In this document: piece by piece, positions 31,921 through 41,810 of the stretch
Numbering within the stretch: the first letter of the stretch is position 1
Layout: every line of letters begins with the position of its first letter
Source: Paraburkholderia aromaticivorans
Lineage (GTDB): Bacteria > Pseudomonadota > Gammaproteobacteria > Burkholderiales > Burkholderiaceae
DNA: 64,000 nt
Assembly: GCF_002278075.1 (NCBI RefSeq)
Contig: NZ_CP022989.1
Span: forward strand, 1,922,001-1,986,000
Direction of reading: 5' to 3'
Position numbers and translations under genes: made by a program
The notes under the pieces: model-generated
The model's input: only the letters and a program-made list of their open reading frames with translations
Told to the model about the DNA's origin: nothing
Database searches by the model: none

Positions 31921-32152
31921 TAGGTGGCGATGGTCCCGTCGGAATGGTTCTTCGGACGGGGCCTCGCCAGGCGTCTGGCGACTCGGATCATCTTTGTCAC
32001 AGTTCGTAACGGCATCCGGGGCCGCCACGCGCTTTCGGCCTGTCAACGGCGTGTCTCGATATAGACGGTAAAAATACGGTAACTATCTCGTAAACAAGGC
32101 GGGCGCGAATTGGCCTAACGTATGTTTCTCTCCTGAACAAACGTGCGCCCCC

Positions 32153-32710
32153 ATGATCTCAAGTCTTAAATCGATACGCGTCGCGCTCCCTGCGGGCGCG
32201 GTCGCACTGGCGCTCCTTGGCGGCTGTGCCGTGGTGCCGCCGAGCGGTCCTTCCATAGTCGCGCTGCCGCGCAGCGGCGAGCCGCTCAATCAGTTCCAGC
32301 AGGACGACTACTCATGCCGCGACTACGCCTACCATTCGTCGGACGCGGCCGGCGCCGCGCAGAGTTCGACCACGAACAGCGTCAATAGCGCCGCGGTCGG
32401 CACGCTGGGCGGCGCCGCGGTCGGCGCGCTCCTCGGTGCGGCGGCGGGCAATGCCGGCGCGGGCGCGGCCATTGGCGCGGGCAGCGGCTTGTTGCTCGGC
32501 GGCGCGGCTGGCGCAAACGGCGCGCAGTATTCGGCCAACAGTATGCAGGCGCGATACGACGCGGCGTACGCGCAGTGCATGACATCGAAGGGCAACACGA
32601 TCGCACAGCCGCAGATGCCGGTCTATGCGCCTCAGCCGGTATATGTTGCGCCGCCGCCCCGTTACTACGGGCCGCCGCCGGTAATCTATGCACCTTATCC
32701 GTACTACTGA
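32153..32710 (+). CDS. glycine-zipper outer-membrane-type lipoprotein
   Basis: A 185-residue exported protein. Its signal peptide ends in lipobox LLGGC (C25). A glycine-zipper membrane segment follows (about 79-125, repeated GxxxG/A: GTLGGAAVGALLGAAAGNAGAGAAIGAG), with a Pro/Tyr-rich C-terminus (VYAPQPVYVAPPPRYYGPP). The type is common in Burkholderia and often annotated YMGG-like or Gly-zipper. Its role is probably in envelope structure, but the sequence does not prove it. The gene stands alone; the 232 bp upstream contain no clear promoter consensus. Confidence 0.82.
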   Translation: MISSLKSIRVALPAGAVALALLGGCAVVPPSGPSIVALPRSGEPLNQFQQDDYSCRDYAYHSSDAAGAAQSSTTNSVNSAAVGTLGGAAVGALLGAAAGNAGAGAAIGAGSGLLLGGAAGANGAQYSANSMQARYDAAYAQCMTSKGNTIAQPQMPVYAPQPVYVAPPPRYYGPPPVIYAPYPYY

Positions 32711-32969
32711 TCGAGTTTAATGAAGCGCTCGCTGCAGCGAGGCCGCGTCGCTCTCGCGGATTGCCTCGTCTGGCGGAGGGCGGCGAGACGATGGCGGCAA
32801 ACGCCTTTGTAAACAGCGTACGGTTATTCAACCGTAGGGGGCACTCACACCGTCAGCGATCGAAGACGCATCGGGCGATCTCCTCTCTTACGGCATGCGA
32901 CGTGATTCACGACCCACACCGTTCGTTGTGCGGAGCCGACCGTCGCATCGTTCATGAGACGAGGCGAAA

Positions 32970-34805
32970 ATGCGAATCTCGCAAGCGGGCGTTGATACGT
33001 CCGGGCTAGGCCCATGGTCTCGCCGAGGCACCTTGGCGGCCCTGATCGCCGTTGCCATCTGTTTCGTATCGTGCGGCGGCGGTGGCGGTGGCGCACCCAC
33101 CGTGGCGTCGGGGTCGGCGGGCGGGAGTGGAAGCGGTACGGCAAGCGGCTCCGGGTCGGGTTCTGGCAGTACGGGCAGCGGCACCAGCGGCACCGGCTCG
33201 GGAATGAGCAGCACGGGCACCGGCTCGACCACCGGCGCCGGAGCGGGCGCAGGCACCGGAACGACTGGCGCGGGCGCTGCCCCGGCTGCGGTAGCGGCGT
33301 CCTACCCCACCGACGTCCTCATGCATCACAACGATCTCGGCCGCACCGGTCAGATGCTCGCCGAGACCACGCTCACGCAGACAAATGTCAATTCGACCAA
33401 CTTCGGCAAAGTCGCGTTTCTGGCCGCGGACGGCAAGGTCGACGGGCAGCCGCTTTTCGTTACCAGTCTGGCGATCGGCGGGACGTCGCACGACGTGGTT
33501 TACGTGGTTACCGAACACGATAGCGTCTACGCCTACGACGCCACATCGTTCGCGCAACTATGGAAAGTCTCGTTGATCGGTAACGGCGAAACGCCGAGCG
33601 ACGATCGCGGTTGCCAGGACATTACCCCGGAGATCGGCATTACGTCGACGCCGGTGATCGACCGCAATCGCGGCACGAATGGCGTGCTGTATGCGGTGGC
33701 CATGACGAAAGACAGCGGTGGCGGCTACCACCACCGACTGCATGCGCTCGATCTCGCGACCGGCGCCGAAGTGCTGGGCGGTCCCACTGAGATTGCGGCA
33801 ACTTATCCGGGTAACGGCGCGGGCAACGTGAGCGGCGTGATTAACTTCAACCCGTCGCTGCATACGGAGCGTGCGGCGCTCACGCTGGTTGGCGGCAACA
33901 TCTACATGGGCTGGACCGCGCACTGCATGACGGGTGCGTACACCGGGTGGCTGATGGCCTATAGCGCCGACACCCTGAAACAGACCAGTGCGCTCAACAT
34001 CACGCCGAACGGCAGTCAGGGCTCGATCTGGATGGCCGGCTCCGGCATGGCGTCGGATGGCACGTCGCTTTACGTCGTGGACGGCAACGGCACGTTCGGC
34101 GCCACGCTCAATGCACAGGGCTTTCCCGTCGATGGTGATTTCGGCAACTCGATGATGAAGCTCTCCTTGGGCAACCTGCAGGTCACCGATTACTTCGCGA
34201 TGTCCAACGTGGTCGAGGAAGCGGCTACGGACAACGATTTCGGCTCGGGCGGCGCCATGGTGTTACCGGACCAGACGACGGCAGGCGGCGTGGTCAAGCA
34301 TCTCGCGGTAGCGGCCGGCAAGGACAACCACATTTATGTGGTCGACCGTGATTCGATGGGCAAATTCAGCCCGACCGCCAACAATATCTGGCAGGAGTTG
34401 ATCGGCACGCTGGCGGGTGGTATCTGGGGATCGCCGGCTTACTACAACGGCGTGGTCTATTACGGCGGCCTGAACGACAACCTCAAAGCGTTGCCGGTCT
34501 CGGGAGCTTTGCTCGCGACCACCGCTGCATCGAGGAGTCCGACCACCTTTGCGTATCCGGGCGCGACGCCGGCCGTGTCGGCGAACGGCGCGAGCAACGG
34601 GATCGTCTGGGCGGCGGAGAACGGGACGACCGGCGCTTTGCACGCGTACAACGCAAGCAATCTCGCCGTCGAGTTGTACAACAGCAATCAGGCCGGCACG
34701 CGCGATCAGTGGGGCGCGGGCAACAAATTCATCACGCCGATGATCGCGCGCGGCAAAGTTTACGTAGGCGCCACCAATGGCGTTGCGGTGTTCGGGTTGC
34801 TGTGA
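32970..34805 (+). CDS. PQQ-like beta-propeller lipoprotein
   Basis: A 611-residue exported protein. The N-terminal hydrophobic segment (about 22-35) ends in FVSC, a possible lipobox (cysteine near 36). A Gly/Ser/Thr linker runs to about residue 105. The rest is a quinoprotein-type beta-propeller with repeats such as DVVYVVTEHDSVYAYDATSFAQLWK and GVVYYGGLNDNLKALPV. No PQQ-dehydrogenase catalytic triad was recognised, so it may be a scaffold or binding protein rather than an enzyme. It is monogenic. Confidence 0.75.
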   Translation: MRISQAGVDTSGLGPWSRRGTLAALIAVAICFVSCGGGGGGAPTVASGSAGGSGSGTASGSGSGSGSTGSGTSGTGSGMSSTGTGSTTGAGAGAGTGTTGAGAAPAAVAASYPTDVLMHHNDLGRTGQMLAETTLTQTNVNSTNFGKVAFLAADGKVDGQPLFVTSLAIGGTSHDVVYVVTEHDSVYAYDATSFAQLWKVSLIGNGETPSDDRGCQDITPEIGITSTPVIDRNRGTNGVLYAVAMTKDSGGGYHHRLHALDLATGAEVLGGPTEIAATYPGNGAGNVSGVINFNPSLHTERAALTLVGGNIYMGWTAHCMTGAYTGWLMAYSADTLKQTSALNITPNGSQGSIWMAGSGMASDGTSLYVVDGNGTFGATLNAQGFPVDGDFGNSMMKLSLGNLQVTDYFAMSNVVEEAATDNDFGSGGAMVLPDQTTAGGVVKHLAVAAGKDNHIYVVDRDSMGKFSPTANNIWQELIGTLAGGIWGSPAYYNGVVYYGGLNDNLKALPVSGALLATTAASRSPTTFAYPGATPAVSANGASNGIVWAAENGTTGALHAYNASNLAVELYNSNQAGTRDQWGAGNKFITPMIARGKVYVGATNGVAVFGLL

Positions 34806-35109
34806 GCGGCAGCGGGTCTCTCTGTTTTCTTGCATAGAGCGAGGGCTTGCATCGCGCAGACGCAGTGGCTGTTCCACGCGCTTGGTGGACGGCACCGCAT
34901 AGTGTCCCCGATCAGCTTGCGGCGGTTCAGAGCGCGTGAAAAGCCCTGTTCCTTTTTCGGAGAAACAGGGGCTTTCGGCTTGATGCGGGGTCACTCAAGT
35001 TGCAACGCATTACTCAGCGTGGCACGGGTGCGGCCGAGTCGAGAGCCGGGCTTTCCTTGGCAGCGGAATTCGCGTCAAAACCGCCGCGCATTGCGCCGAG
35101 GTGTGCCGC
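34806..35109. other. 304-bp convergent gap
   Basis: No gene is seen. An imperfect hairpin at 34938-34976 (AAAGCCCTGTT...AACAGGGGCTTT) may terminate the propeller gene. Nothing else was recognised. Confidence 0.5.
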
Positions 35110-36546
35110 TTACTGCCCATCGCCCGTCGCAGCCGACTTGCGGGGACGACGACTGCGCGGTGCGGCTTTGCGTGCAGCCTTCTTTGCTGGCACGGGCGGC
35201 TCTTCGGCCGTGGCAGAAGGGGCCGCCGGTTCGGCAGGCGCTGCGATCTCAGGAATATCGTCGATGCTCCGCGGCGCAGCTTTCTTCGCTCTTTTCGCAG
35301 CGGTCTTGCGGGGTGCACGTGCTTTGCCGCGCGCTGCCTGTTTGCCGCTCGTGTGCGGTTCGTCTGCCCCGCTGTCAACGCCGGCCGACTCTTCAGACGC
35401 CAAGGTTTCCTGCAATGCCAACGGCGCTTCCGGTAGTTCAAAAACGAACTCGCCGTTCTTCGGCGATTGCGCGTGCATGTCGTCCATTTGAGCCGAAGCG
35501 TTGCTGCCGTGCTCGGCGCCGACGCGCTCTTCGTGAACGTTCTCCTGCTGGCCGCGGCCGCCTTTGCGATTGCCTCGCCCGCGACGGCGCGACTCGTGCT
35601 TGCCGCCGGACTCGGCGCTTACCGCTTCGGCCACCTGCGCCTCATACAACTGTTCCGCCGATTCGGTCACGTCGGCGGCCTCGCTTGCATGCTCGCCGGC
35701 CACGTTCGCCGCGGTGCTCCGATATACATACGCGCCCGACTTCTCGTCACGGCCGAATTCGAGTAGCCCGCGGGCATGGGCCTCTTCCAGCAGATTGCCG
35801 AAGGCACGAAAACCGTAGTACGTCTCGTTGAAATCCGGCTTGCGGCGTTTGATCGCGTTCTTCAGCACCGACGCCCAGATCTTGCCGCTGTCGCCGCGTT
35901 CCGACGCAAGCGCGTCAAACGTTTGCACGGCAATCTCGACCGCCTTGGTACGGCGTTTTTCGAGGTCTTCCTTGTTGCGGGTCTTTTCTTCGTCGGGCGC
36001 GCGTTTGGCCGCCGGCTGCGCAGCCTGTGGCGGACGCGACGACTCGCGCTTGGCGACCGTGCGCTGACTTTCCCGCACGAGGTCGTCGTAAAAAAAGAAC
36101 TCGTCGCAGTTCGCGACCAGCAGATCGGACGTGGATTGCTGCACGCCGACACCGATCACCTGCTTGGCGTTTTCACGCAGCTTCGACACCAGCGGCGAAA
36201 AGTCAGAGTCGCCGCTGATGATGACGAACGTATTGACGTGCGATTTCGTGTAGCAGAGGTCGAGCGCGTCGACCACGAGCCGGATGTCGGCGGAATTCTT
36301 GCCCGATTGGCGCACGTGCGGAATCTCGATCAATTCGAAATTGGCCTCGTGCATCGCGCCTTTGAAACTCTTGTAGCGGTCCCAGTCGCAATACGCTTTC
36401 TTCACGACAATGCTGCCCTTGAGCAGTAGCCGTTCGAGCACCAGCTTGATATCGAACTTGTCGTATTTCGCGTCACGCACGCCAAGCGCGACGTTTTCGA
36501 AGTCGCAGAATAGCGCCATGCTGACGGTTTCGTTGGATGACGCCAT
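35110..36546 (-). CDS. NYN (PIN-like) nuclease-fold / LOTUS-domain protein
   Basis: A 478-residue protein. The N-terminal NYN domain (about 5-150) has the acidic PIN-like residues in ALFCDFENVALG, DIRLVVDALDL and IISGDSDFSPL. Next comes an OST-HTH/LOTUS-like winged helix (about 205-290, KIWASVLKNAIKRRKPDFNETYYGFRAFGNLLEEAHARGLLE). The C-terminal part is a long Lys/Arg/Ala/Glu-rich disordered tail. It is of the LabA/Limkain type, inferred to bind or cut RNA. ATG 36546 was chosen (GGAG six bases upstream) over 36573. Confidence 0.85.
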   Translation of the reverse strand: MASSNETVSMALFCDFENVALGVRDAKYDKFDIKLVLERLLLKGSIVVKKAYCDWDRYKSFKGAMHEANFELIEIPHVRQSGKNSADIRLVVDALDLCYTKSHVNTFVIISGDSDFSPLVSKLRENAKQVIGVGVQQSTSDLLVANCDEFFFYDDLVRESQRTVAKRESSRPPQAAQPAAKRAPDEEKTRNKEDLEKRRTKAVEIAVQTFDALASERGDSGKIWASVLKNAIKRRKPDFNETYYGFRAFGNLLEEAHARGLLEFGRDEKSGAYVYRSTAANVAGEHASEAADVTESAEQLYEAQVAEAVSAESGGKHESRRRGRGNRKGGRGQQENVHEERVGAEHGSNASAQMDDMHAQSPKNGEFVFELPEAPLALQETLASEESAGVDSGADEPHTSGKQAARGKARAPRKTAAKRAKKAAPRSIDDIPEIAAPAEPAAPSATAEEPPVPAKKAARKAAPRSRRPRKSAATGDGQ

Positions 36547-36889
36547 GTATATCTCCATTGAAGCGATCGTCAAATTCGACGAATCGCGACCATGATAGCG
36601 ATTCCAGCGGAGGTGTTCAGCTTTTGTGTTCCGCGCACACTGATGCGCGCCGCGCGAACCCGCGACAGCGCGCGCTCCTTGCGACGTTTTTCGAGGCCTT
36701 TTCAGGACGATATATGCTGCGGTGCGCGCTGTGCCGAATTGGTTCGGCGCAGCAACCGGGCACTGTGGGTGGGACTGACTGGCCAGGATCGACCACCCAG
36801 GACTGACTACCCGGGAATAACTACGCGGGAATAACTACCCGGGATAACTACCCGGGATAACTACCCGGGATAACTACCCGGCCACCGCA
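36547..36889. other. 343-bp gap between NYN gene and clpP paralogue
   Basis: Contains the upstream region of the NYN gene and, at its right end, the GGGATAACTACCC tandem repeat. No gene is seen. Confidence 0.5.
36785..36880. repeat. 13/14-bp tandem repeat GGGATAACTACCC
   Basis: Three exact 13-bp units (36841-36879) follow two 14-bp units with an extra A (36813-36840) and two decayed units further left. Each junction forms CCCGGG, so arms of neighbouring units can pair. It ends ten bases from the clpP stop codon. Confidence 0.9.
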
Positions 36890-37537
36890 CTACCGTTCGT
36901 GAAGATACGACGATGCACCTGGCGCCGCGCGCGTTTCGAGCACCTCGTCGACGAGACCATAGGTTCTGGCCGCATGCGCCGACATAAAGTTGTCGCGGTC
37001 GGTGTCGCGGGCAATTTCCTCGATGCTGCGTCCGGTGCGCTCGGCCATCATGGCATTCAGGCGCTCTCGCAGATAGAGCACTTCCTTCGCCTGAATTTCG
37101 ACGTCGGCGGCCGTGCCCTGGCTGCCGCCCGAGGGCTGGTGAATCATGATGCGCGCGTTTGGCAACGCGTACCGCTTGCCGCGCTGCCCGGCCGTCAGAA
37201 GAAAGGTTCCCATGCTCGCGGCGAAGCCCGTACACAAGGTGGATACCTCCGGTTTGATGAACTGCATGGTGTCGTAGATCGCGAGGCCGTCGTACACGGA
37301 ACCACCCGGCGAATTGATGTAAAAAGAAATATCCTTGTCGGGATTCTCGGATTCCAGAAACAGCAACTGCGCAACAATCAGACTGGCCGACTGCTCGTTC
37401 ACGGGCCCGACCAGAAACACGATCCGCTCACGCAGAAGCCGCGAATAGATGTCATACGCGCGCTCGCCGCGGCCGGACTGTTCGATCACGGTGGGCACGA
37501 GGCCAAGGCCGGTAATGTTTGGATAGCTGGAATGCAT
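36890..37537 (-). CDS. clpP: ATP-dependent Clp protease proteolytic subunit, paralogue
   Basis: Serine protease subunit that associates with ClpX or ClpA. It is 215 residues long, starting [35 protein letters not shown]. The catalytic serine lies in [11 protein letters not shown], histidine in IMIHQPSGG and aspartate in [12 protein letters not shown]. No tig or clpX is next to it, so it is a second, unlinked ClpP rather than the usual tig-clpP-clpX copy. ATG 37537 follows GAGGTC; the ORF is open further upstream to 37813 without conservation. Confidence 0.9.
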   Translation of the reverse strand: MHSSYPNITGLGLVPTVIEQSGRGERAYDIYSRLLRERIVFLVGPVNEQSASLIVAQLLFLESENPDKDISFYINSPGGSVYDGLAIYDTMQFIKPEVSTLCTGFAASMGTFLLTAGQRGKRYALPNARIMIHQPSGGSQGTAADVEIQAKEVLYLRERLNAMMAERTGRSIEEIARDTDRDNFMSAHAARTYGLVDEVLETRAAPGASSYLHER

Positions 37538-37785
37538 GTTGACCTCGTGTAGGCCGCCAGGGTGACGGCGGGTTGCGCGGAGCGTCCTCGCACTCATTGC
37601 GCCGGTTGTTGTTCCTATGACGGCCGGACAGCGGGCGACGTGACAGAAATATTTTTTGCGCGACGCTGTCACATCGTTCGGTGCCCAGCCGTCAAGATGG
37701 AAGGAATGACGTTGTCGCGTGCCCGGCCCCATTCGCGGGCACGGCGCCACGCGCTTTTCATGACGCACGATCTGGAGGTCTACGT

Positions 37786-38772
37786 ATGACGGAACAAGCA
37801 ATCGAGAAGGCATCCAGCTTCGAGGCCGCGCGCGCCCGCCTGCTCGCGCTGGCGTACCGCATGCTCGGCAGCCGCGCCGAAGCAGAAGACGTGGTGCAAG
37901 ACGTCGGGTTGAAATGGCATCTCGCGGACACGCAAGAGGTGCAGACGCCTGTCGCCTGGCTCACCACGATCACCACGCGCGCGGCGATCGACCGGCTGCG
38001 GCACGTGCAGCGCGAACGTGCGTCGCAGGCGGCCGGCTGGTTGCCGGAACCGTGGCTCGACGAGGTCGCGCCCTCGGCTGAGGAACTGGCCTTGCGCGCG
38101 GCGGAGATGTCGTATGGCGTAATGCTGCTGCTAGAGCGGCTGAAACCCGACGAACGGGCGGCGTTTGTCCTGCACGAAGCCTTCGACTGTGATTACGCGG
38201 AGATCGCGGCGATTCTCGAGCGCACGCCGGCTGCCTGCCGGCAGATCGTCCATCGGGCCAGGGCCCGTCTGCAGCGGGCGGGTGTGCCGGTGGAGCGGCC
38301 TGATCCGTCCGCGCATGCACGGATCGTGGAACGGTTGCGCACGGCACTGGAGGCGCAGGATCGCGCGGGCCTGTTGCGACTCTTCAGTGAAGCGCCGGAA
38401 GTGGTCAGCGACGCGCCGGTGAGCATGCCGTCGAGCACGTCGGAACCGGCGGTGGCGGGGTGGATGGACACGGTAACGTCGCTCGTCGAGCATGCGAGCA
38501 ATGCCGAGACGGTCTCGGTTGCGGGTACGTTGTGCGTTGCCATGCTCTTCGAGGGCGACGTCGTGGGGGTCCTCGACGTGTCCACGAATAACCTCGCGGG
38601 CGGCACCGCCAAAATCGTCGCCATGCGCGTGGTGACCAGCTCGGCGCGCCTGCGGGCCACCAACCTCATGCTGGGCCGCGCAGCAGTCAGGCAACTGCTC
38701 ACGCGGATCCAACAAAGCGCCGCGGCCTCAATTACGATGAGCCGCGAGTTCCCAGTTGATGTCCACGCATAG
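37786..38772 (+). CDS. ECF41-type RNA polymerase sigma factor (SigJ-like)
   Basis: A 328-residue ECF sigma factor. Region 2 covers about 12-75 ([25 protein letters not shown]) and is followed by the ECF41 hallmark WLPEP (85-89). Region 4 is at about 110-165 ([41 protein letters not shown]). A SnoaL/NTF2-like C-terminal extension (about 185-320) regulates activity in ECF41 factors. GGAGGT lies six bases upstream of ATG 37786. The usual partner gene, a carboxymuconolactone decarboxylase-like protein, is absent. Its last 45 bases overlap the end of the EAL gene on the other strand. Confidence 0.88.
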   Translation: MTEQAIEKASSFEAARARLLALAYRMLGSRAEAEDVVQDVGLKWHLADTQEVQTPVAWLTTITTRAAIDRLRHVQRERASQAAGWLPEPWLDEVAPSAEELALRAAEMSYGVMLLLERLKPDERAAFVLHEAFDCDYAEIAAILERTPAACRQIVHRARARLQRAGVPVERPDPSAHARIVERLRTALEAQDRAGLLRLFSEAPEVVSDAPVSMPSSTSEPAVAGWMDTVTSLVEHASNAETVSVAGTLCVAMLFEGDVVGVLDVSTNNLAGGTAKIVAMRVVTSSARLRATNLMLGRAAVRQLLTRIQQSAAASITMSREFPVDVHA

Positions 38773-40005
38773 CACCTGTGTACCCGTCGGCGTGTGCGCG
38801 GCAATCGAGGCCGTCACGCACAGGTGGGCTTCGTTGATCGACAGGTAGGGCGGCGTGAGATGCACATGGCCGGGCATGCGCATCGCCTGAATGAAGTACG
38901 GCCGGCGTTCCCAACTCGCGCCCTCCGAATGCAGCAGCGGGCGGAAACGCTTGGCGCGTTGCGAGGCGCGCCCCGGCGGCAGCACGTTGTCGCCAATCTG
39001 CCGGCCCGATCCGTCCAGCACGAAGCAGCGTGCCGTCTCACCGAGCATGAGGAGTGATGCGGTGGCTTGTGCGACCGACTCGCCGGCCACCAGTTGCGCG
39101 GCTGCCGTCTCGATCGCGGTGACATACGGTGCGAGCCGCGCGGATTGTGCGCGTTCGCGCGCGGCGACCCGTTCACGCAGCGCTGCGGAGAGCGAGTCCA
39201 TCAAGCCGGCCGCCGCTTGCGGTTTGACCGGTTCGACGCTCGGGCCCGCGAAAAACGCGCCTTGCACGAAGTCCACGTTGCATTCGAGCGCGATCAGCGC
39301 GTCGCGTTCAGTGCTCAGGCCGCCCATCAGCACCAGCTGGCCGGATTCGTGCAGCAGCGAGACGAGGCCAGGCAGCACGCGTTCAATATGCGAATGCTCG
39401 CTGGCTTGCGCGAGAATGCAGCGGTCGAGCGTGACGATGTCCGGCCGCAGGTTCCACACGCGGTCAATGTTCGAATGCTTCGCGCCAAAGCCGTCGAGCG
39501 CGATCAGAAAGCCGGATTTGCGCAGCGCATCGATGATTTCCGCAAAGCGGGTGGTTTCGCCGCCCGCCTGTTCGGAAACTTCCAGCACCACGCGCTGCGG
39601 CGGGAGGCCAAGCGCCTTGAGTCCGGCCAGCAACGCATCGCCGTAACTGGTGTCCATCAGGGCGGCCGGGTGCAGGCTAAGAAAGAGCCATTCGTCGTGA
39701 CTGTCGAACGCGTTGAAGTTGCCCAGATGCAGTGATTCGGCAAGCCGCCCGAGTTCGAGCAGGTCGCCGCGCCGCGCGGCTTGCGTGAAAACCTCGTGCG
39801 ACGGCACTTGCAACCCGTGTTCGTCACGGGCGCGCAGCGACGCGTGATAACCGATTGCGCGCCGGTGCGACACGGAGAAGACGGGCTGGAACACGCTGAA
39901 AACAGTGTAGCCGCCGTATAAAACGGTGCGCCGGGAACCCTCGTCGCCGGCCATGGGGCGCGGCGGCTGGAAGCCGGGAGGATCGAGTTCGATCATGCTC
40001 ATCAT
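38728..40005 (-). CDS. degenerate EAL-domain protein
   Basis: A 425-residue protein with an EAL fold at about 30-265 that lacks the catalytic set. EAL reads ASL, the metal Asp pair DDFG reads DGFG, the catalytic lysine is Thr in VTLDRCIL, and EGVE reads GGLST. E in LEVSE and Q in VDFVQGAFF remain. It should not hydrolyse cyclic di-GMP but may bind it or a partner. The C-terminal 160 residues match no domain I recognise. The start is uncertain (ATGs at 40005, 40002 and 39996; no good ribosome site). It converges on and overlaps the sigma gene. Confidence 0.8.
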   Translation of the reverse strand: MMSMIELDPPGFQPPRPMAGDEGSRRTVLYGGYTVFSVFQPVFSVSHRRAIGYHASLRARDEHGLQVPSHEVFTQAARRGDLLELGRLAESLHLGNFNAFDSHDEWLFLSLHPAALMDTSYGDALLAGLKALGLPPQRVVLEVSEQAGGETTRFAEIIDALRKSGFLIALDGFGAKHSNIDRVWNLRPDIVTLDRCILAQASEHSHIERVLPGLVSLLHESGQLVLMGGLSTERDALIALECNVDFVQGAFFAGPSVEPVKPQAAAGLMDSLSAALRERVAARERAQSARLAPYVTAIETAAAQLVAGESVAQATASLLMLGETARCFVLDGSGRQIGDNVLPPGRASQRAKRFRPLLHSEGASWERRPYFIQAMRMPGHVHLTPPYLSINEAHLCVTASIAAHTPTGTQVLCVDINWELAAHRN

Positions 40006-40241
40006 GTCAGTCGTGTGGGAGTGGCGGCGCGCCTGCATGCTCGACACGAGTCCGCACGCGCAAAATGTCAGTTTACAGGATCGGGGAGCAAGAACTATGC
40101 GCGTACGGAAACACAGCGCACATGCCCGGCTGTCACACTCAGATAAGACGATTGTGCGCCGGCGCGTGCGTAAGCGCGACGATCCGCACTTCGCTGGTGC
40201 GGCCCGCGCCCCGTTGCGGGTCGGCGGCGGGCCGGCGAGCG

Positions 40242-41699
40242 TCAGGTCCGTTCGGAGGGATCGGTCTTTTTCGCGGGCGTGCGTATGTCCGGTGACAGTT
40301 GCGCGAAGATCCACGACGAGCCTGCTGTAATGATGCCGACACACAGGAACGTCGCGTGAAACGCGGGCAGCGAATTGGCCGCCGTCACACGCGGCAGCAG
40401 GCCCGTGAAGGTGGCGAGCAGGGCGCCGGCCACGGTCACGCCGAGACTCATCGACAGCATCTGTACCAGTGAAAACAGGCTGTTGCCGCTGCTCGCGCCG
40501 CCGGTGCCCAGGTCTTTGAGCGTCAACGTGTTCATTGCGGTGAACTGGATCGAGTTGACGCCGCCGAAGAACGCCAGTTGTACGAGCCGCAGCCACAGCG
40601 GCTGGTTCGCGGAAGTGAGCGCAAAGCTTGCCATCGTCAAGCCGACCAGCACCGTGTTGATGATCAGCACCCGCCGATAGCTGTACTTGATGATCAGCTG
40701 CGTCACGAGACGTTTGGACGCCATGCCCGCGGCCGCGACCGGCAGCATCATCATGCCGGCTTCGAAGGCGCTATAGCCGAGACTCACCTGCAATAGCAGA
40801 GGAATCAGATAGGGCATCGCGCCGCTGCCGATCCGCGCGAACAGATTGCCGAGCAGGCCGACGCTGAAGGTGTGGATCTTGAAGAGATCCAGCGAGAAAA
40901 TCGGCGAGGGCTCGCGCACGGCGTGCAGGCCGTAGGCGACAAAGCAGGCGAGGCTCAGGATCAGAAGGACCAGCACCGTGGCGTGCTGAATGCCGAACTC
41001 GGTACGTCCGTCGAGCGCGAATGAAATCGCCACCATGCCCACGATCAGCAGCAGGTAGCCTTTCATGTCGAACTTGCCCACGTGCTCGTTGCGGCTGTCC
41101 GGCATGAAGATGAAGGTGGCGATGCACCCGATTATGCCCACTGGCACGTTGATCAGAAAGATCCAGTGCCACGATGCGATCTTCACGAGCCAGCCGCCGA
41201 GCGTCGGACCGATCAGCGGTCCGATGAGACCCGGAATCGCCACGAACGAGAGCGCCGGCAAATAGCGTTCGGCCGGGAAGGTGCGCAGCACTGCGAGCCG
41301 GCCGACCGGCAACAGCATCGCTCCGCCCACGCCTTGCATGACGCGGAACACCACGAGTTGATTGAGCGTGTGCGCGTTAGCGCACAGCAACGAAGCGACG
41401 GCGAACACGAGGATCGCGCTGAAGAACACGCGGCGCGTGCCGAGTTTGTCGGCGAGCCAGCCGGAGACCGGGATCATCACGGCCATCGTCAGCGAATAGG
41501 CGATCACCACCGATTGCATGCGTAGCGGCAACTCGCCGAGGCTCGTCGCCATGGCGGGGAGCGCGGTGTTGACGATGGTCGAGTCGAGCGTCTGCATGAA
41601 GAAGCCGGTGGCGACGACCCACAGCATCACGGTGAGCGAGCGAGGCGAGGGGGTACTTGAGGTACTGGATGCGGGGGCGGGCGAAGTCGGCGTGGACAT
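40242..41699 (-). CDS. MFS multidrug efflux transporter, DHA2 family (MdtD-like)
   Basis: A 485-residue inner-membrane protein with the 14-helix DHA2 layout. Motif A is GWLADKLGTRR (about 80-90) and motif C is GPLIGPTLGGW; the start is LDSTIVNTALPAMA. It is most like E. coli MdtD/EmrB-type drug:proton antiporters; the substrate is unknown. It has no HlyD partner nearby. It lies 112 bp downstream of an IS256-family element whose transposase is read in the same direction, so the insertion could change its expression. Confidence 0.9.
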   Translation of the reverse strand: MSTPTSPAPASSTSSTPSPRSLTVMLWVVATGFFMQTLDSTIVNTALPAMATSLGELPLRMQSVVIAYSLTMAVMIPVSGWLADKLGTRRVFFSAILVFAVASLLCANAHTLNQLVVFRVMQGVGGAMLLPVGRLAVLRTFPAERYLPALSFVAIPGLIGPLIGPTLGGWLVKIASWHWIFLINVPVGIIGCIATFIFMPDSRNEHVGKFDMKGYLLLIVGMVAISFALDGRTEFGIQHATVLVLLILSLACFVAYGLHAVREPSPIFSLDLFKIHTFSVGLLGNLFARIGSGAMPYLIPLLLQVSLGYSAFEAGMMMLPVAAAGMASKRLVTQLIIKYSYRRVLIINTVLVGLTMASFALTSANQPLWLRLVQLAFFGGVNSIQFTAMNTLTLKDLGTGGASSGNSLFSLVQMLSMSLGVTVAGALLATFTGLLPRVTAANSLPAFHATFLCVGIITAGSSWIFAQLSPDIRTPAKKTDPSERT

Positions 41700-41810
41700 G
41701 GGGGGCGGCTGGGCGCGCAGGACGGGCTGGGACTCGCTATTCTAGGGAAAAGCGCCGCCCGGCGCAGTGCGCGTGGATATTGGGTCGGCTAGTGGCGCGA
41801 TGTTGCTGCC

